Source: Bacillus rubiinfantis (GTDB lineage Bacteria > Bacillota > Bacilli > Bacillales > Cytobacillaceae). From it: a stretch of 64,000 nucleotides of DNA. Every line of letters begins with the position of its first letter. Positions within the stretch are counted from its first letter, which is position 1. The stretch is taken from positions 372,001 to 436,000 of the forward strand of contig CCFE01000018.1 of assembly GCA_000752035.1 (NCBI GenBank), read 5' to 3'. This document shows positions 34,140-42,395 of the stretch, piece by piece. Both the position numbers and the translations under genes were made by a program. Below the pieces are notes generated by a model. The model was not told where the DNA came from. It made no database searches and saw only the letters and a program-made list of their open reading frames with translations.

Positions 34140-35051
34140 ATGAAGAGCTTGAAAAGATTGGGCATGATTGTAATGGCAGCTTCACTAATGATATTTCTCG
34201 CGGCGTGTAATCAAGAATCAGCAGCAGATTCAGGAAATGGTGATAACAAAGGTAAGGTAAAAGAACTTTCTGGTACACTAGTGATTTCCGGATCTTCTGC
34301 AATGCAACCGTTAGTGGCAGCTGCAGCCGAGGAATTCATGGCGGAAAACCCTAAAGTAGATATTCAAGTAAATGCTGGTGGTTCTGGTACCGGTCTTTCC
34401 CAGGTGGCTGAGGGATCTGTGCAAATCGGCAACTCCGACGTTTTTGCTGAAGAGAAAGAAGGTATACCAGCTAGTGAGCTAGTTGACAATAAAGTGGCAG
34501 TTGTTGGAATGACAGCAGCTGTTAATCCAAAAGTGGGTATTAAGGATATTACAAAAGAAGATTTAATCAATGTGTTCACTGGAAAAATTACCAACTGGAA
34601 AGAGCTTGGCGGAAAAGATCAAAAAATCGTGCTTGTAAACCGACCTGATTCCTCTGGTACACGGGCAGTTTTTAATAAATTTGCCCTTGATGGTGCAACA
34701 CCAGCTGAGGGGATTACAGAAGATTCTTCAAACACCGTTAAAAAAATTATTAGCGAAACAGATGGAGCAATTGGTTATCTAGCATTCTCTTATTTCACTG
34801 ATGATACCGTTACACCACTCTCTATTGATGGTGTCGAACCTACGGAAGAGAATGTGCAGTCAGGGGCATTTCCAGTTTGGGCTTACCAGCATTCTTATAC
34901 AAAGGGCGAAGCGAAAGATTTAGCAAAAGCATTTTTAGACTATCTCATGTCAGATGAAATTCAAAATACGCTGTTAAAAGAACAAGGTTACTTGCCTGTA
35001 ACAAAAATGAAGGTTGAACGTGATGCAGAAGGGAATCAGAAAGAAATCTAA
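34140..35051 (+). CDS. pstS: Phosphate ABC transporter, substrate-binding lipoprotein
   Basis: 304 residues from ATG 34140, set by GGGGGAAG just upstream. The signal peptide ends in the lipobox LAAC, with Cys23 as lipidation site. Phosphate-binding loops are visible: SGSSAMQPL, NAGGSGTGLSQ and RPDSSGTRAVF. It captures inorganic phosphate outside the membrane and delivers it to PstC/PstA. It is the first gene of the pst operon, behind the PhoP-box array. Confidence 0.96.
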   Translation: MKSLKRLGMIVMAASLMIFLAACNQESAADSGNGDNKGKVKELSGTLVISGSSAMQPLVAAAAEEFMAENPKVDIQVNAGGSGTGLSQVAEGSVQIGNSDVFAEEKEGIPASELVDNKVAVVGMTAAVNPKVGIKDITKEDLINVFTGKITNWKELGGKDQKIVLVNRPDSSGTRAVFNKFALDGATPAEGITEDSSNTVKKIISETDGAIGYLAFSYFTDDTVTPLSIDGVEPTEENVQSGAFPVWAYQHSYTKGEAKDLAKAFLDYLMSDEIQNTLLKEQGYLPVTKMKVERDAEGNQKEI

Positions 35052-35144
35052 TGGAAGACGTGAACAGACCTTGAAAATTAAAGGGGTAAATGCTAAAAGG
35101 GCGTTTACCCTAGACGACGTAAGAAAAGAGGAGTTTGATTTATC

Positions 35145-36068
35145 GTGGAAAAGCTTCTTCCTGCCGCAGATAGATTACTAAATTCAAAGAACAGTAAATT
35201 AAATGGAGAATTTCGCGGCAAAATCCTCGTAACCCTATGTGCCGTCATCATGATTTCTGCAGCCATCGCGATAACGATTTTTCTCGGCACAAAAGGGCTG
35301 CAATCATTTACGAAAAATGGAATTAGTTTGCTTGAGTTTTTAACAAGCAGCAACTGGAATCCTACTGATAAAGCAAATCCAGCCTATGGTGTCTTGCCGT
35401 TTATTTTTGGCTCGTTTGCCGTTACCTTTCTGTCTGCCCTTGTGGCAGCACCATTGGGGATTGGGGCTGCGATTTTTATGACTGAAATTGCCCCGTCATG
35501 GGGGAGAAAAATCCTTCAGCCGGTCGTGGAATTGCTTGTTGGGATTCCATCTGTCGTATATGGATTTATCGGTTTGTCCGTGTTAGTTCCATTTATTAGG
35601 GAACATGTCGGTGGATTAGGCTTTAGCTTACTCTCGGGAATGATTGTTCTAGCGATTATGATTTTGCCGACAATAACGACGATAGCTACGGATGCCATGA
35701 GTTCACTGCCGAACCATTTACGTGAAGGGTCTTATGCTTTAGGTGCAACGAGGTGGCAGACGATTCGTAAAGTATTAGTACCAGCTGCTCTTCCTTCTCT
35801 ATTAACTGCGATTATTCTTGGGATGGCAAGGGCTTTCGGTGAAGCGTTAGCTGTTCAAATGGTTATCGGCAACGTAAGAGATTTGCCTTCCAGTATTTTG
35901 GATGCCTCTGCAACTTTAACGACAATTATCACGTTGAATATGGGTCATACCACTTATGGAAGTGTGGAAAATAATACATTGTGGTCAATGGGACTTATCT
36001 TATTAATCATGTCTTTCGCGTTCATACTTCTTATCCGTTACCTATCATCTAGGAGGAAAGTCCGATGA
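35145..36068 (+). CDS. pstC: Phosphate ABC transporter, permease PstC
   Basis: 307 residues from GTG 35145; AGAGGAG lies 11 bases upstream, a little far. About six membrane helices. The permease coupling loop is EGSYALGATRWQTIRKVLVP near residues 196-215. It forms one half of the phosphate channel. Its end overlaps pstA by 4 bases. Confidence 0.95.
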   Translation: MEKLLPAADRLLNSKNSKLNGEFRGKILVTLCAVIMISAAIAITIFLGTKGLQSFTKNGISLLEFLTSSNWNPTDKANPAYGVLPFIFGSFAVTFLSALVAAPLGIGAAIFMTEIAPSWGRKILQPVVELLVGIPSVVYGFIGLSVLVPFIREHVGGLGFSLLSGMIVLAIMILPTITTIATDAMSSLPNHLREGSYALGATRWQTIRKVLVPAALPSLLTAIILGMARAFGEALAVQMVIGNVRDLPSSILDASATLTTIITLNMGHTTYGSVENNTLWSMGLILLIMSFAFILLIRYLSSRRKVR

Positions 36069-36952
36069 ATAGTAAAACTGCCGATCTGATAGCGACTGCG
36101 GTTTTTATCGGTATCGCGATCATCATTACGGCCATTTTAGCCGGATTATTTTTCTACATTTTTTTCAATGGATTTAAATATATTTCGTTCGACTTTTTAA
36201 CAACACCTTCAAGTAATGTCAGGGCTGGCGGTGGGATTCGTGACCAATTATTTAATTCATTCTATATTCTTTTCATTACGATGGTAATTACAGTTCCAAT
36301 TGGAGTTGGCGGTGGAATTTATATGGCCGAATATGCAAGGCCGGGGAAAATAACCGATTTAATTCGGACTTGTATAGAAGTTTTATCTTCGTTACCATCC
36401 ATTGTCATTGGAATGTTTGGACTATTAGTTTTTGTTAATACAACTGGCTGGGGCTATACGATCTTGGGCGGGGCTTTGGCGCTGACCGTGTTCAACTTGC
36501 CGACAATGGTGCGGACAACGGAAGATGCGATTCGTTCTGTACCGCGTGATTTAAAAGAAGCAAGCTTAGCTTTGGGAATTACCCATTGGCATACGATAAA
36601 AACAGTTATATTACCTGCAGCCTTTCCATCAATTCTAACGGGTGCGATTTTAGCTGCGGGACGGGTGTTTGGTGAAGCAGCTGCATTGTTATTTACCGCG
36701 GGTTTGTCAACACCGAGACTTGATTATGCGAACTGGAATCCTTTTTCAGAACAATCCCCATTAAATATCTTTCGCCCTGCTGAGACACTGGCGGTTCATA
36801 TATGGTCGGTAAATACCCAAGGATTAATTCCTGATGTAGAGGCAGTTTCTAGCGGCTCCGCTGCCGTTCTTGTTATTTCGGTACTAGTGTTTAACTTAGG
36901 AGCTCGCTTCCTTGGCGGCATCATTCATAAGCGTTTAACGGCAACTAAATAA
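36065..36952 (+). CDS. pstA: Phosphate ABC transporter, permease PstA
   Basis: 295 residues with about six membrane helices and the coupling loop EASLALGITHWHTIKTVILP near residues 165-184. It pairs with PstC as the membrane channel. The ATG overlaps the pstC stop, so translation is probably coupled. Two ATP-binding subunit genes follow. Confidence 0.95.
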   Translation: MNSKTADLIATAVFIGIAIIITAILAGLFFYIFFNGFKYISFDFLTTPSSNVRAGGGIRDQLFNSFYILFITMVITVPIGVGGGIYMAEYARPGKITDLIRTCIEVLSSLPSIVIGMFGLLVFVNTTGWGYTILGGALALTVFNLPTMVRTTEDAIRSVPRDLKEASLALGITHWHTIKTVILPAAFPSILTGAILAAGRVFGEAAALLFTAGLSTPRLDYANWNPFSEQSPLNIFRPAETLAVHIWSVNTQGLIPDVEAVSSGSAAVLVISVLVFNLGARFLGGIIHKRLTATK

Positions 36953-36968
36953 ATGAGGTGGAAGACAG

Positions 36969-37790
36969 ATGGTAACAGCTTTAAAGGAGCGAACAACCAT
37001 GGATATAACTGCTCAAAAAATTGGAGAGTCACAGCCGGCAACTATTTTAACAGTGAAGAATTTACAAATTTTTTATGGTGAAAAGCGGGCGGTTAATGGG
37101 ATTTCAATGGGAATTGGCAAAAACAATGTAACAGCATTAATTGGTCCCTCCGGTTGTGGAAAGTCCACGTTTTTGCGCAGCATTAATCGGATGAACGATT
37201 TAATTCCCGGGGCATATGCGAAGGGAGAAATTATCTATGAGGGTCTCAATATTTTAGCTCATGATATAAATGTAGTGGCATTACGCAAAGAGATTGGGAT
37301 GGTTTTTCAAAAGCCAAACCCTTTTCCTAAATCAATTTACGAAAATATTACCCATGCCCTTAAGTTTTCCGGAGTAAAAAAGAAAAGCACTTTAGATGAA
37401 ATAGTTGAAGAAAGTTTAAGGAAGGCAGCACTGTGGGATGAGGTAAAGGATCGGCTTCATAAATCGGCATTATCATTGTCAGGCGGGCAGCAACAGCGCC
37501 TTTGCATTGCCAGAACGATAGCAATGAAACCAGCCGTTATCCTGCTTGATGAGCCGTCATCTGCATTAGATCCGATTTCAAATGCAAAAGTAGAGGACTT
37601 AATCATCGACTTGAAGAAGGACTACTCGATTATTATTGTTACTCATAATATGCAGCAGGCTTCTCGTATTTCAGACAAAACGGCATTCTTTCTCAATGGC
37701 GATTTGATTGAGTATGATAACACAGAAAGAATCTTTACCAATCCTTCCGTTAAACAGACGGAGGAATATATATCCGGACGGTTCGGATAA
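36969..37790 (+). CDS. pstB: Phosphate ABC transporter, ATP-binding protein (first copy)
   Basis: 273 residues. Walker A GPSGCGKST, the signature LSGGQQQRLCIA and Walker B VILLDEPSSALDP are intact. The start at ATG 36969 follows GAGGTGG; ATG 36999 with AAAGGAG upstream is an equally good alternative and would shorten the protein by ten residues. Like B. subtilis, this organism carries two tandem pstB genes. The second copy, about 60-65 percent similar by eye, follows 12 bases later. Confidence 0.93.
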   Translation: MVTALKERTTMDITAQKIGESQPATILTVKNLQIFYGEKRAVNGISMGIGKNNVTALIGPSGCGKSTFLRSINRMNDLIPGAYAKGEIIYEGLNILAHDINVVALRKEIGMVFQKPNPFPKSIYENITHALKFSGVKKKSTLDEIVEESLRKAALWDEVKDRLHKSALSLSGGQQQRLCIARTIAMKPAVILLDEPSSALDPISNAKVEDLIIDLKKDYSIIIVTHNMQQASRISDKTAFFLNGDLIEYDNTERIFTNPSVKQTEEYISGRFG

Positions 37791-37802
37791 GGGGGAGTAC
37801 TC

Positions 37803-38576
37803 ATGGCAATCCAAACATTAACAAGAGATATCTTCAATGTAAGAGACCTTAATCTATGGTACGGTGACCACCATGCTTTAAAGGGGATTAACTTTCCCAT
37901 TCAAAAGAAAGAAGTAACTGCGATGATTGGTCCGTCAGGTTGTGGAAAGTCGACTTTTTTAAAGACCCTTAACCTGATGAATCAAATGATTCCAAATGTA
38001 AAAATCACTGGTGAAGTGAATTTTGACGGGGTAAATATCTTACAGCCGAAAACAGACTTAGTAGACTTGCGCAAACGGGTTGGCATGGTATTCCAAAAGG
38101 GGAATCCGTTTCCACAGTCGATTTACGATAATGTTGCCTATGGACCAAGAATCCATGGAATCAAGAAAAAAGTCCATCTGGATGAAATTGTAACGAAAGC
38201 ATTAATGGATGTAGCGTTGTGGGATGAAGTCAAGGACCGTCTACATGCACCAGCACTTGGTTTATCTGGCGGACAGCAGCAAAGAGTATGTATTGCTCGG
38301 GCATTAGCGACAAAGCCGGATGTGTTATTAATGGATGAACCGACATCAGCGCTCGATCCAATCTCAACGTTAAAAATTGAAGAACTGATTCTTGAGTTGA
38401 AAGAAAAATATACCATTGTTATTGTGACTCATAATATGCAGCAGGCAGCAAGGATTTCTGATAAGACAGCCTTCTTCTTAATGGGCGAGCTAATTGAAAT
38501 AGACGATACTACAAAAATATTCTCAATACCAAAGGATTCACGAACGGAAGATTATATTACGGGAAGGTTTGGGTGA
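37803..38576 (+). CDS. pstB: Phosphate ABC transporter, ATP-binding protein (second copy)
   Basis: 257 residues. Walker A GPSGCGKST, signature LSGGQQQRVCIA and Walker B VLLMDEPTSALDP are intact, so both copies look functional. A ribosome binding site (GGGGGAG) precedes ATG 37803. The tail EDYITGRFG resembles the end of the first copy. Its 3' end overlaps phoU or abuts it by a few bases. Confidence 0.93.
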   Translation: MAIQTLTRDIFNVRDLNLWYGDHHALKGINFPIQKKEVTAMIGPSGCGKSTFLKTLNLMNQMIPNVKITGEVNFDGVNILQPKTDLVDLRKRVGMVFQKGNPFPQSIYDNVAYGPRIHGIKKKVHLDEIVTKALMDVALWDEVKDRLHAPALGLSGGQQQRVCIARALATKPDVLLMDEPTSALDPISTLKIEELILELKEKYTIVIVTHNMQQAARISDKTAFFLMGELIEIDDTTKIFSIPKDSRTEDYITGRFG

Positions 38577-38581
38577 CGTTC

Positions 38582-39241
38582 ATGAATACGAGATCAAATT
38601 TTGACCAAAGTTTACAAGAGGTCAAATCACTGCAATTAAAAATGGCTGCTGAAGCCGAAACAGCCATTCAAAATGCGATGCTCGCCCTGTTAAATAAAGA
38701 TATTGAACTGGCAAACACGGTGATAAACGGAGACAATGCTATTGATGCTCTGGAATCTGAAATACATGAAAAAGCGCTGATGTTAATTGCCAGGCAATCA
38801 CCAGTTGCCAAAGATTTACGCAGGCTGCATGTCGCTTTAAGCGTTTCATCTGAAGTGGAACGGTTAGGGGATATCGCTGTCAATATTGCTAAATCAGTCG
38901 TTCATATTGGGAATGATACGCATGTAAAAGAGTTAGTTGATATTCCGCATATGATGGAAGCCGCTTTAGAGATGGTCAGAGATGCAATTACAGCTTTTTA
39001 TTCTGAGGATGCAGAGCTTGCTACGAAATGTGCGGAAAAAGACGATCAAGTAGACCAAATGTTTGGTGCTCTCATCAAGGAATTACTCACCTATATCCCG
39101 CAAAATCCGGATTTCACCAATCAAATAATCCAGCTAGCGTTTGTTTGTCGCTATATTGAAAGAATTGCCGATCATTCAACGAATATTGCTGAAAATGTAA
39201 TCTACCTTGAAACAGGAAAACGCTATAATCTAAATGCTTAG
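38582..39241 (+). CDS. phoU: Phosphate signalling protein PhoU
   Basis: 219 residues from ATG 38582 (GTG 38573 is possible). It is all-helical with two PhoU repeats, each with the metal motif: SSEVERLGDIAVNIAKSV near 86-103 and CRYIERIADHSTNIAENVI near 189-207. PhoU damps the Pho response and regulates the Pst transporter in many bacteria. In B. subtilis the pst operon lacks a phoU at its end, so its presence here is a difference. Confidence 0.9.
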   Translation: MNTRSNFDQSLQEVKSLQLKMAAEAETAIQNAMLALLNKDIELANTVINGDNAIDALESEIHEKALMLIARQSPVAKDLRRLHVALSVSSEVERLGDIAVNIAKSVVHIGNDTHVKELVDIPHMMEAALEMVRDAITAFYSEDAELATKCAEKDDQVDQMFGALIKELLTYIPQNPDFTNQIIQLAFVCRYIERIADHSTNIAENVIYLETGKRYNLNA

Positions 39242-39395
39242 CGATAAGCACAGCTCTAATTGAGAGGATCCTAATCGTACATGATTAGTAATATGAGCGT
39301 TTCTTTTTAAAAACAACTAGCATTTCCAATTGAAAAATGATATTATAGAAAAGTCGTATGAACGAACAAGCTTAATCGTTTGGAGGGAAATAAAC

Positions 39396-39545
39396 ATGCG
39401 TGTAAATATTACGTTAGCTTGCACTGAGTGTGGAGACCGTAACTATATTTCAACAAAAAATAAGCGTAACAACCCAGATCGTCTTGAGCTTAAAAAATAT
39501 TGCCCAAGAGAAAAGCGTACAACTGTACACCGTGAAACAAAATAA
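39396..39545 (+). CDS. rpmG: Ribosomal protein L33
   Basis: 49 residues from ATG 39396, right after GGAGG; the longer upstream frame is not used. The sequence has CTECG and KKYCPREKR, so three cysteines remain of the usual four-cysteine zinc site. The last cysteine is replaced by Glu, an intermediate between zinc-binding (C+) and zinc-free (C-) forms. A terminator follows directly. Confidence 0.95.
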   Translation: MRVNITLACTECGDRNYISTKNKRNNPDRLELKKYCPREKRTTVHRETK

Positions 39546-39574
39546 ACAGCAGGGGCTTTCCTGCTGTTTTTTTT
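39544..39574 (+). terminator. Terminator after rpmG
   Basis: AACAGCAGG pairs with CCTGCTGTT, then eight T residues. Confidence 0.9.
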
Positions 39575-39601
39575 CTGTCCAAAAGAGGAGGTTTGATGGT
39601 T

Positions 39602-40168
39602 ATGGATGAAAAGAAACTTCTGCGTAAACAGGTCAAAGAAGTGCTGTCTCAGATTTCTAAGCCGGTTTATGAAGATTATTCGTATAAAATTGCTTGTACA
39701 TTATTTGAAGATGAAAGATGGAAGCAGGCAACAACAATCGGACTAACTGTTTCTAACTTTCCAGAGGTTGATACATTTCAAATTATTCGGAAGGCGTGGG
39801 AAACAGGGAAGAAAGTAGTTGTGCCCAAATGTGATACAACTAAAAAAACATTATCATTTAGGATGTTAACGAAATTCTCTCAGTTAGAATCCGTGTACTA
39901 TGGCTTATGGGAACCAGTTGTTTCATTAACTACCGAGGTTTTCCCAGCGCAAATCGATTTGTTACTTGTTCCTGGTCTAGCTTATTCGCGCTCTGGCTCT
40001 CGCCTTGGATTTGGCGGTGGCTATTATGATCGTTTCCTAGCTCTTTATTCTGGACCTACAGTTTCCCTGGCTTTCGATGAACAAATTATTCCCCATATAC
40101 CGGTTGAGCAATATGATCTTCCAGTCGCCCAAATCATTACACCAAGTGAAGTTATTAAAATCGTATGA
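39602..40168 (+). CDS. yqgN: 5-formyltetrahydrofolate cyclo-ligase
   Basis: 188 residues from ATG 39602; AGAGGAGG at 39584-39591 also permits ATG 39596. The ATP/folate motif LAYSRSGSRLGFGGGYYDRF near residues 130-149 is diagnostic. The enzyme converts 5-formyl-THF to 5,10-methenyl-THF, returning folate to the one-carbon pool. The stop overlaps the start of the next gene. Gene order yqgN after the pst/rpmG block matches B. subtilis. Confidence 0.93.
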   Translation: MDEKKLLRKQVKEVLSQISKPVYEDYSYKIACTLFEDERWKQATTIGLTVSNFPEVDTFQIIRKAWETGKKVVVPKCDTTKKTLSFRMLTKFSQLESVYYGLWEPVVSLTTEVFPAQIDLLLVPGLAYSRSGSRLGFGGGYYDRFLALYSGPTVSLAFDEQIIPHIPVEQYDLPVAQIITPSEVIKIV

Positions 40169-40959
40169 TGGATGTCATTTTCGTTATTATTCTAATTATC
40201 ATTGTTGGTATTCTTGGATATCTGGTAAAATCCTTGAGCTTATCCGGCGCGTTTGCTGCAATGATGATTGGAGTTACTGTATACATTGGATTTCAGGTAA
40301 AGGGACTGATATTGCTCGGAGTATTCTTTGCTTCGTCAAGTTTCTGGTCTAAGTACAAAAGTTCGGTAAAAAAACCGATAGAAGATAAATTAGCCAAAGG
40401 GGCAACGAGGGATTGGCGCCAAGTGTTTGCTAATGGCGGGGCAGCTGCGTTATTCAGTCTTTTCTATTCTATCAGTATGGATTCATTTTGGGTTATTGGG
40501 TTTGTCGTTGCGTTAGCCAGTGCCAATTCAGATACATGGGCTTCGGAAATAGGGAGTCTAAGTAAAAAGAATCCGATTTACATACTTACAGGTAAACGAG
40601 TTGAGAAAGGAACTTCCGGGGCAGTTAGTGGATTAGGAAGTATAGCAGGACTTTCAGGTTCATTGTTGGTTGCAGTTGTCGGCGTTTATTTTTTCCAAAT
40701 GAGTACGATTTCAGCAATTTTAATCTTCTTATTCGGTTTTATTGGAAACATTATTGATACCCTACTTGGTGCTGTCTGTCAACAACTATTCAGGTGTACA
40801 AGCTGCGGAATTGAAACCGAAAAAAGAATTCATTGTGATCAGCCCACGGTACGAATAAAAGGACTAGCTTTAATTGATAATGACATGGTGAACTTCTTAT
40901 CAGGGTTTATTGCTTCCATTTTAGCAATAGGCTTTTTCACTCTATTCCTTTCATTATAA
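40165..40959 (+). CDS. DUF92 membrane protein (TMEM19/VTE6-like)
   Basis: 264 residues with six or seven membrane helices. The conserved family segments SANSDTWASEIGSLSK (near 127-142) and KGTSGAVSGLGSIAGLSGS (near 150-168) are present. A CTSCG pair is in the loop near 212. DUF92 includes plant phytyl-phosphate kinase (VTE6), so a polyprenyl-phosphate-related role is possible but unproven. The start overlaps the cyclo-ligase stop. In B. subtilis the small yqgO gene follows yqgN, so this gene is an insertion relative to it. Confidence 0.85.
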   Translation: MMDVIFVIILIIIVGILGYLVKSLSLSGAFAAMMIGVTVYIGFQVKGLILLGVFFASSSFWSKYKSSVKKPIEDKLAKGATRDWRQVFANGGAAALFSLFYSISMDSFWVIGFVVALASANSDTWASEIGSLSKKNPIYILTGKRVEKGTSGAVSGLGSIAGLSGSLLVAVVGVYFFQMSTISAILIFLFGFIGNIIDTLLGAVCQQLFRCTSCGIETEKRIHCDQPTVRIKGLALIDNDMVNFLSGFIASILAIGFFTLFLSL

Positions 40960-40987
40960 TAGAGTGATAAACCATTTTAAAAATATA

Positions 40988-41005
40988 TTGTGTAAAATTG
41001 TACAA
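40988..41005 (+). promoter_or_regulatory. Possible Rex operator ahead of ldh
   Basis: TTGTGTAAAATTGTACAA is an imperfect palindrome resembling the Rex box (TTGTGAAATACTTCACAA). The ends match but the interior is degenerate. It lies 60 bases upstream of the ldh start. Rex control of ldh by NADH/NAD is known in B. subtilis; here it is only inferred. Confidence 0.4.
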
Positions 41006-41064
41006 CCTATAAGTGTAAGTAAAATTTCGCTATAAGCAAAGTGTGCTTTGAAGGAGGAATTACT

Positions 41065-42018
41065 ATGTCAAATCTTGTTAACAGGGTGGCAGTAATTGGT
41101 GCTGGATTCGTTGGTTCCAGCTATGCATTTGCCTTGTTAAACCAAGGAATAACTGAGGAATTAGTATTAATAGATTTAAATCAAGATAAAGCTGAAGGAG
41201 ATGCGATGGATTTAAGCCACGGACTTCCTTTCGCGCCGACAAGAACAAAAATTTGGTTCGGTAGTTACGCTGATTGTGGCAATGCTGATATTGTAGTCAT
41301 CACTGCCGGGGCAAATCAAAAGCCGGGAGAAACGAGACTTGATCTTGTAGAGAAAAACACAAGGATTTTTAAGGGCATCGTTTCCGAGATAATGGCTAGT
41401 GGATTCGATGGAATTATTGTGGTGGCGACGAATCCGGTTGACATACTAACCTATGCTGTCTGGAAGTTTTCCGGTCTGCCTAAAGAAAAAGTGATTGGCT
41501 CCGGTACTATTTTAGATACGGCCCGAATTCGTTATCTGCTCGGCGAATATTTTGATGTTGATACCCGAAATGTTCATGCCTATATTATTGGTGAACATGG
41601 TGATACTGAACTACCTGTGTGGAGTCGAGCTTACATATCTGGTATCAACATCGCAGATTGGACAAAAGGTAAGAATGGATTCAAGAAAGAAGATTTAGAT
41701 AAAATTTTTCTAAATGTCCGTGATGCCGCTTACCAAATCATTGAGAAAAAAGGGGCCACCTTTTACGGCATTGCGATGAGTCTTGTTAGATTAACGAAAG
41801 CCATTCTACAAAATGAAAACTCGGTGCTTACTGTTTCAAGCTATCTTGAGGGAGAGTATGGCCATCATGATATCTTTATTGGTGTTCCAGCAATAGTAAA
41901 CAGAAACGGAATAAGGGAAATTGTAGAGTTGGATTTAGATGATGATGAGAGGAAAAAGTTCGACCATTCTGTCAATGTATTGAAACAGACAATGGGACCT
42001 GTTATGACAAGTGATTAA
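41065..42018 (+). CDS. ldh: L-lactate dehydrogenase
   Basis: 317 residues from ATG 41065 (AAGGAGG upstream). The NAD motif is GAGFVGSSYA. The catalytic His lies in IGEHGDTE near 175-182. Arg in DTARIRYLL binds the substrate carboxylate. The sequence fits the lactate, not malate, branch (ANQKPGETRLDLVEKN active-site loop). It interconverts pyruvate and lactate with NADH. In B. subtilis ldh lies elsewhere with lctP, so this copy is in an unusual place. A paralogue could exist outside the window. Confidence 0.93.
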   Translation: MSNLVNRVAVIGAGFVGSSYAFALLNQGITEELVLIDLNQDKAEGDAMDLSHGLPFAPTRTKIWFGSYADCGNADIVVITAGANQKPGETRLDLVEKNTRIFKGIVSEIMASGFDGIIVVATNPVDILTYAVWKFSGLPKEKVIGSGTILDTARIRYLLGEYFDVDTRNVHAYIIGEHGDTELPVWSRAYISGINIADWTKGKNGFKKEDLDKIFLNVRDAAYQIIEKKGATFYGIAMSLVRLTKAILQNENSVLTVSSYLEGEYGHHDIFIGVPAIVNRNGIREIVELDLDDDERKKFDHSVNVLKQTMGPVMTSD

Positions 42019-42118
42019 CATGAATTGCTGATTTTAACTAATAGAAGGCCAAGTTTTTGAAAAAGGTGGATAATACTGGCCTCTTTACCACAGACTAATG
42101 GTGAGGAGGGATATCTTT

Positions 42119-42313
42119 ATGACTCGTATGTTGACATCTATTGTAACAATTGGCTCCATTGGTTATTTTGTTTATCGCTATCGCTATCGGCTTGTTAATC
42201 TCTTGCTTCGTTCCGGGTGGCTCCGGAGGTTTGCTGTTGGTTCAATCATGAGTTTGCCTGGTGTCAAAAACAGAATGATGCAGTCTATGTTTGGAAAACC
42301 ATCTGAATGGTAA
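42119..42313 (+). CDS. Small basic membrane-associated protein, YqgO-like by position
   Basis: 64 residues from ATG 42119 (GGAGGG upstream). One hydrophobic N-terminal helix (SIVTIGSIGYFVY) is followed by a very basic stretch (RYRYRLVNLLLRSGWLRR) and the motif GVKNRMMQSMFG. The function is unknown. It lies just before the rhomboid gene where yqgO lies in B. subtilis, so a YqgO relation is likely but not proven by sequence. Confidence 0.65.
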   Translation: MTRMLTSIVTIGSIGYFVYRYRYRLVNLLLRSGWLRRFAVGSIMSLPGVKNRMMQSMFGKPSEW

Positions 42314-42332
42314 AACCGCAGATGGTTTTTTT
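42295..42332 (+). terminator. Terminator overlapping the end of the small YqgO-like gene
   Basis: AAAACCATCTG pairs with CAGATGGTTTT, then T residues. The left arm lies within the final codons of the gene. Confidence 0.75.
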
Positions 42333-42395
42333 AATTCATGTAATGTTTTGTTTTCGATATAATGAGAATAGAAACATGTAGAAAGCAGGAGTGAA

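Noticed and set aside
36969..38576. The two pstB genes as a recent tandem duplication
   Set aside because: They differ clearly along their length and paired pstB genes are common in Bacillus, so this is an old duplication.
40939..40967. Perfect hairpin CACTCTATT/AATAGAGTG at the end of the DUF92 gene as a terminator
   Set aside because: There is no T tract after it on the plus strand, so I did not call a terminator.
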